From NCBI GenBank assembly GCA_002686215.1, contig NZAU01000170.1, positions 1 through 6,964 on the forward strand: a DNA stretch of 6,964 nt, given 5' to 3'. The stretch's first letter is position 1; each line of letters opens with the position of its first letter. Positions 1 through 6,100 of the stretch are shown in pieces. The notes under the pieces are model-generated. The model did not search any database, was not told the origin of the DNA, and saw only the letters and a list, made by a program, of their open reading frames with translations. A program made the position numbers and the translations under genes. Source of the DNA: Candidatus Woesearchaeota archaeon (GTDB lineage Archaea; Nanoarchaeota; Nanoarchaeia; UBA10117; ARS21).

Positions 1-174
1 CAGAGTTACAGCAGTTCCGACGATTGTCGTTTCTCTCAGTTTAGACTCATATGGGATATGAAGATCAAAGATAAACTGAGTAGTAACTCCACTGACAGTT
101 GTGGTTCCAAATCCAACAATAACTCCAGAATCACCAAAGTAATTTGTAATCAAGTTTTCTTCTTCCTCATCAGT
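1..174 (-). other. Start of a further conserved segment, cut by the window edge (residues 2264-2321)
   Basis: After a short acidic linker (T-D-E-E-E-N) come 'NYFGDSGVIVGFGTTTVSGV' (2274-2293), 'TTQFIFDLHIPYESKLRETT' (2294-2313) and 'IVGTAVTL'. The F-G-D-x-G-x-I-V-G-x-G-T-T and F-D-L-x-I-P-x-x-S-x-L-R-x-x-x-I-V-G-T-A-V-T pattern is one I recall from cyanophage structural proteins. The reading frame is still open at position 1. Confidence 0.55.
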
Positions 175-3100
175 TGGAGGAGAGATCAATACAACAGGTG
201 GTTTATCTGTAGTATATCCAGTTCCAACATTAGTTAGTGTCAGAGCAGAAATAGTTCCACCTGCACTAATAGTTACTCTTGCAGTAGCCGTAGTAAATCC
301 TAAATTAGGATCTTGCTGTGCTGTTCCGCCGATACTTACGGTCGCAGTTGAATATCCAACACCACCATCAGATATAACCAGAGAAGAAACTGTTCCTGCT
401 GCGCTTACCACTGCAGTTGCAGATGCTCCAACCTTAGTTGCCTGCGGGACAAACTTAACTTTTTCTTGGAAAGTGAGACTTACATTATTCTCATTTCTTC
501 CGTTAAAAAGAGGTCTTGCTCTATCAACATAGACCATTGTAGATCCAATACCAACAGACTTAGTAATATACGCAAAAGGATAGATAAGAGGTTCATACAA
601 CTCTCTATCTTTTGATACACGTTTTTCATCTATGATCTTGTCTTCAGTTTGTCTACACCATACAACACGTCTAAACAGTTCTTCGTTAGATGTATTACCT
701 GGTCCAAAATATGAGAATGTTTGAACTTGATCAGTAGAGTTAATAGTAGTAACAGTTCTTGCATCCTCTTGTAAAAACTTATCCTGTCCACGAGCAGGGT
801 CGTATCCAAGAGTTAGTTCATCACCTACCTTTACTGTCTCGATAACTTCTTTGAAGATAACATCAGTGTCATCACCAGTTCCCTTGAAGAACAAAATCTT
901 GCACGTATCACCAACTTTAGGAGCTTCAGAGAAAGTAATAACACTACCACCTGGGAACTGATATCCTTGTCCTGGTTCTTGCAAAATATCGTTGATAGTT
1001 ACAATAAGAACTTGTTCAACATCTACTTTAGATCCTCTTGGTGATCTGATAGAAATTTGAGATCCTGCAAGAGTAAGGTTAAATGCCTTAGTTGATCCAT
1101 CAAACAATACAGAGGGGTCATCAAGTGCTTGTAAAACACCTAAACTCCATCCGGTGAATTCATCAGAGAATGTTTTCTGTACATCCAATTCAAATTGATT
1201 AAATGTTCCAGAAGTAGGAATTCCAGTTAAACCACCAACAGGGACAGTCAAAATTTCTCCAGGTTTATATCCAATACCTTTGTTATTAACTGAGAAGTCA
1301 ATTACACTTGAACCATTACCAACAACAATATCAACTGTTGCATTTAATCCAGAGTTTGCAGTTCCAACATAGTTAAGAGGAATATTGGTGTACGATAGTG
1401 GAGCATCAACTTCAACAAATGGGTTGATAAGAGTGGTGTATCCTGATCCTGGATTTGTGATAGTAACAGAAGTAGAGATGTTACCAGTTCCTGTCATGAT
1501 GGTTGCAAAACCAACATGAGTCATTGTTCCAATTCCTGTTGCACTCTCTCCAACACTGACGTTTACGAATCCAACTTGAGGATCGGTAATGATCAGTTTT
1601 GTCTGAGTTCCTTCACGCATTACAGTGCTTATGGTGTTAGAAGTTCCGATTCTAACAAATGTAGATGCAGTAGAAACAATGGTTACTGGAATCAGATCTG
1701 CTCCGATTCCAATCGTGCAGTTTGATCCAGTATTCAGAGTTGCAACCAAATCCAGAACACTTCCAGTATTCTCAAGATATATTTCTGTAGATCCAACTCC
1801 AACAGGAGAAGCAATGTCAGTAAGGAACTCATACTTAGTTGGAACTCTATATCCAGATCCACTATTTGCGATGCTAACCAAAGATATTGTTCCCAGACCA
1901 GAAACAACTGCGGTGCCACCAGCAGATACTAACGGTTGATAACCAGACCCTTCTGTAGAACCAACCGAAAGGATAACTCCACCCAGAGGGAGGTTAGATG
2001 TATTTGCATCAGTGGTTGTGGAGGATGCAGTTCCAGTGAAGGTAATAGTTGTAAAACCAAGATTTTCACCCATGGTAAAATCTCTGTTGTTACCAGGACC
2101 TTGTAGAATATCATTTATTAGAATAATTGCATTTCCTGTAGCAATTCCAGAAATATCAGAAGATCCCGCAGAAGTTAGAGTGTATGTCGGAGTGTTGCCA
2201 TCAAACTTATCTGACAGACTATCAAAGAGATAATTTGTATGGTAGGTATCTTGAGTCGTATCAACAATTCCAGATCTCATGAATGTTCTTCCCTGGAAAG
2301 TGGATCCTGTGGTTATTCCAGTCCAATCTCTTTCATCTGGTCTATTAGTGTCACTACTAATAGGTTGACCACCATAAGGAGCTTCCACGAAGTGAAGAAC
2401 GTTATCAATAATATTATAATTACCAACAACCTTAGTAACTGTATCTCCAGTGTCGCCAGTTCCAACTCTTGTTCCCAACCATCCACGACGAACAAGGAAT
2501 CTGTTGGTGCTACCGACACCAACACCAGTGATCTTCATGATCTCATCACCAAGTTTAATCAAGTCAGATCCAAAGAATGATGTTATACCACTCAGGAAGA
2601 CTTCATTATCAACACTTGTTACATTCTGAGCAAGAGTTTGAGTTTGAGCAGTCGATACAACTGGAGACTGGATCAAATTATCAAGAGCAATCAAACATCT
2701 TGCATTTTGATTCGTTGCAATGAATCTATGCGACGTACCAATACCAACACTTTCAAGTTCAACCGAAACAGGAATTCTCTTCAGAGCATTTTCTGCAGAA
2801 GATGCAAGTTTAATTTTATCGTCGCTAATTTTAATTACGAATATATCCTCTCCAGTTGGTAGATATTCAGTGTTACCAACCCCGGCAAAACTGGTGGTAG
2901 CAATACCGATTGCAGATGTAATACCACCATTTCTATCATAACGGATTGCTTCTCCCGTAACATAGAAGTGGTTAGGAATTGTGATAGTATTTGCATCAAT
3001 ACTAACAATATCAGAATCATTACCTACAAAATATTTTTCAAATACTGGAGAAGATCTATGCTCCAAGTTAAATGACTTCTTAACAGCATTTTCAGTTCCT

Positions 3101-6100
3101 TCATAACGAGCATAATGAGAAACAATGAGTCCGTTTCCAAAGTCAATTTCATCCTTACTATCATCTTCAATTCTCAAGGCATTCATGTAAGTTTTAACGG
3201 AGACTCCGATTCCAGCTGTTGGAGTAAAGGTAAGAGAAACTCCATTGGATGAAGTTCTTGCACCAAAAGTACCAAGTCCAGTTATGTATGGTAAAGTGCT
3301 TTCGGTTTCGACCATACCAAATTCTTGGATATAAGTCGTTCCAGTTCCATCTTCTTGAGTATCATCATCAAGAACCATGATTTCTCTCATCTCATAGTGC
3401 TCATTGGCAACATCTGAGATTTGAACCATGAAGTATGCCGCATCATATTCTGGGAGATAAGATGCAACTGTAGTGATACCTGGAGTTCCTGAAGAAGCAA
3501 TTGTAGTTGTTTGAGCATCAATGAATGCGTGCTTCATTTCCTCAGTGCCGAATCCGACAATGTTTTCACTGCCAAGACCAACTCTGAGTGTGTTGCAAGT
3601 TACCGCAATACCTGGTTCTGGAATAAAGTCAACCTTAAGGGTTTCTCCATCAATGTGAGGATAGAAGGTTCCAAATCCAGTTCCAACAAAAGATCCTTGA
3701 TTGGTTGATAGTCTGCCAAATTCAGTAACGTAAACTTCACTTCCATCATGAATCAGATTCATTTCATCGTATTGGTATTCATTGTTTGTCAAGTCTGACA
3801 AGACTGAATACATCTTCAGTGATCTGGTGGTTACTGCAGCAGATACAACCGTCGTTGTTCCTCCACTACAATCAACACTGCAAGTGTGAATTTCTGCAGT
3901 TCCTCCACCAAGATTAACAGTTGTTCCAAGACCAACTACATTGTCATCAAGGTGGTATGCAATGTTGACAATTTGGTAATCATTGACCGTAAAATCATTG
4001 GGGAAGAACTGTAGAGAACCATTGACTCCCGAAATGGTCATGTCATATGAACCAAGTTCACCAACGGTGTCATTTCTACCGTACTGGTTCATATATGCAA
4101 AAGTGCCATCTTGAACCATAGTAACAATATCAAATTGTCTATGTCCAACAAATCTTTCGTCCTTAGTGTAGATGAAATACTTAAGTGCTCTACTGTTGTT
4201 AATGTTGAAACTATCAATCAGAGAGAATCTGGACGCTCTTGGAACATTTGTAAATAGTCCACTGATATTATCAAAGTTGACAGCTCTGTTTCCAAAAGAT
4301 TCAAAGAAATCAGTGAGAATTCTACTTGCAAAAATAATTTCATCAGAATATATTGATCCACCAGCATTCAGAGAGTTTTCTGCAACCAGATCAAAATCGT
4401 ATACACAATTCAAATCAGCAACACTATAAAGATCATTTACAACGCTGAAGTATGATAACTCCGTTGACAATCCAACTGCCATTGAGTTTTCAGCTATTGC
4501 AGGGCGAGTTGATGGACTTTCGAGTTGATAATCAGAGAACTTACGGAAACCTGCGGTATGATTAGTGACGCTGACAGCATCATTCCAAGTATCAAAATCA
4601 ACTCTTGATCTCAACGAATATGCAAAGTTTTGATAGTAGAAACTATCTTGTACTCTCTGTATATTATTGTTTAAGAAACCAGAATCAGTTTGAGATCCTT
4701 TAATAACTCTTGATGAAGCATCTGTATCAAGAATAGAATTATAAGTTGTTACGGAAGATGCAATGCCTTGAGTGTTGGATGCTTGTCCTGTAATTGTTTC
4801 CCCAACAGCAAAATCTTTATTAGTAGAAACTCTAAGAGTTCCAGTTTTTCTATCCCAACTTTCAACAATACCTGAAGTATTTGAAGAAAATACTATTTCA
4901 TCTTGTAAAAATTGATTATCTTGCAATTCAACATCAAAGATGGGGAAATGTTTTTCTGGAATAATTCTTCCACCTGAATTAAAGGAATCAAATTCACCAA
5001 CAAATTCTCCATTATTAGTATCAAGTAAACCTTCTAAGCTATACGCAACAGTTGCTCCAACACCACCAAGGTTTTTATCTACAGCAATGATTGGGAACAA
5101 CTTATAATCATATGCGGAAGAGTTGAATCCCTTTCCAGTTGACCCAATACCAACACTAATATTTTCAATTAGAACCTTATCACCTACTTCACATGGGAAG
5201 GCATCTGCAGTGCTAAATCCAACTGCTAACGTAACTGTGACCTGATTGGTCGTGGTATTAAATCCAATCGTACTAATTCCAACTCCATTAGTATTTGCTG
5301 TGGGCAAAATTACAGGAGTGGTATTACTCATTCCCTTTGTATTTTTGAGAATAGTTACTCTATCATCTCCAAGTTCATACTTGAGATCAACATCAGTAAT
5401 TCTCTCATTAGTCTTACCATCAAAAACTAACAGTTTTGGTGCGATAGAATAACCTCTTCCTGCAGAAGAAATGCCAATATTACCAAAGGACTTGAGTGAC
5501 TTAATACTAATAACATTTGGAAGAGTTATAGATGGTCTTAGAGACTTATCTGCTGGGAAATCAAACCCAATATTCTTGATTCGAGTTTTATTAATTTTTC
5601 CAACTCTACTACCTTTTGCTTCTAAAATTACTCCAGATCCATCTGCAGAAGTAATATTCGTTGCTGCAGGAAGTGCAAAGTATGAACTTCCACCATTTAT
5701 AATTTCAACCTGAGTTACTGGGCCTCTTGCATGAGTACAAGAGGTCTCATAAGTGATATTTGCAGCAGAAGTAGATGAGATATACGATGATTGCTCAGGT
5801 GTTACGCCAATTGTAAATGTAAATGAGTCAGTTGCAGCAGTAGAAACTCTATGCTTACCATTATAAAGACTGTTTAACACCTTGACAGTATTGTTTTCAA
5901 ATACATCGGTGTCGATACTAACTTGAGTTTTTTCAGTTGGAACATCATCACTTTCATAAATGGGATCTAATCTATAGTAGAGTTGATCTGGAGTATTATC
6001 ATTAACAACCAGAGAAACTTTAGCAGTTCCATCAATACCAGGCCTACCAGTTTTTGTTACATCGAAGTTTCTATTATCACTTAACTTACCAATATATTTG

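Noticed and set aside
1516..2580. Short plus-strand open frames (69, 104, 73 and 113 codons) that could be read as small genes
   Set aside because: They lie fully antisense to the continuous minus-strand frame, overlap one another, have no visible ribosome binding site and give low-complexity Ser/Asn/Pro-rich products typical of shadow frames.
1734..3020. Leucine-rich minus-strand open frames of 61-70 codons in another frame, looking like membrane proteins
   Set aside because: They are embedded out of frame in the long gene. Their leucine richness is a by-product of its codon pattern.
4172..5713. Plus-strand open frames of 65-85 codons, some with hydrophobic starts resembling signal peptides
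   Set aside because: The hydrophobic stretches come from reading the Thr/Asn/Gly codons of the real gene in antisense. The frames conflict with a clearly coding minus strand.
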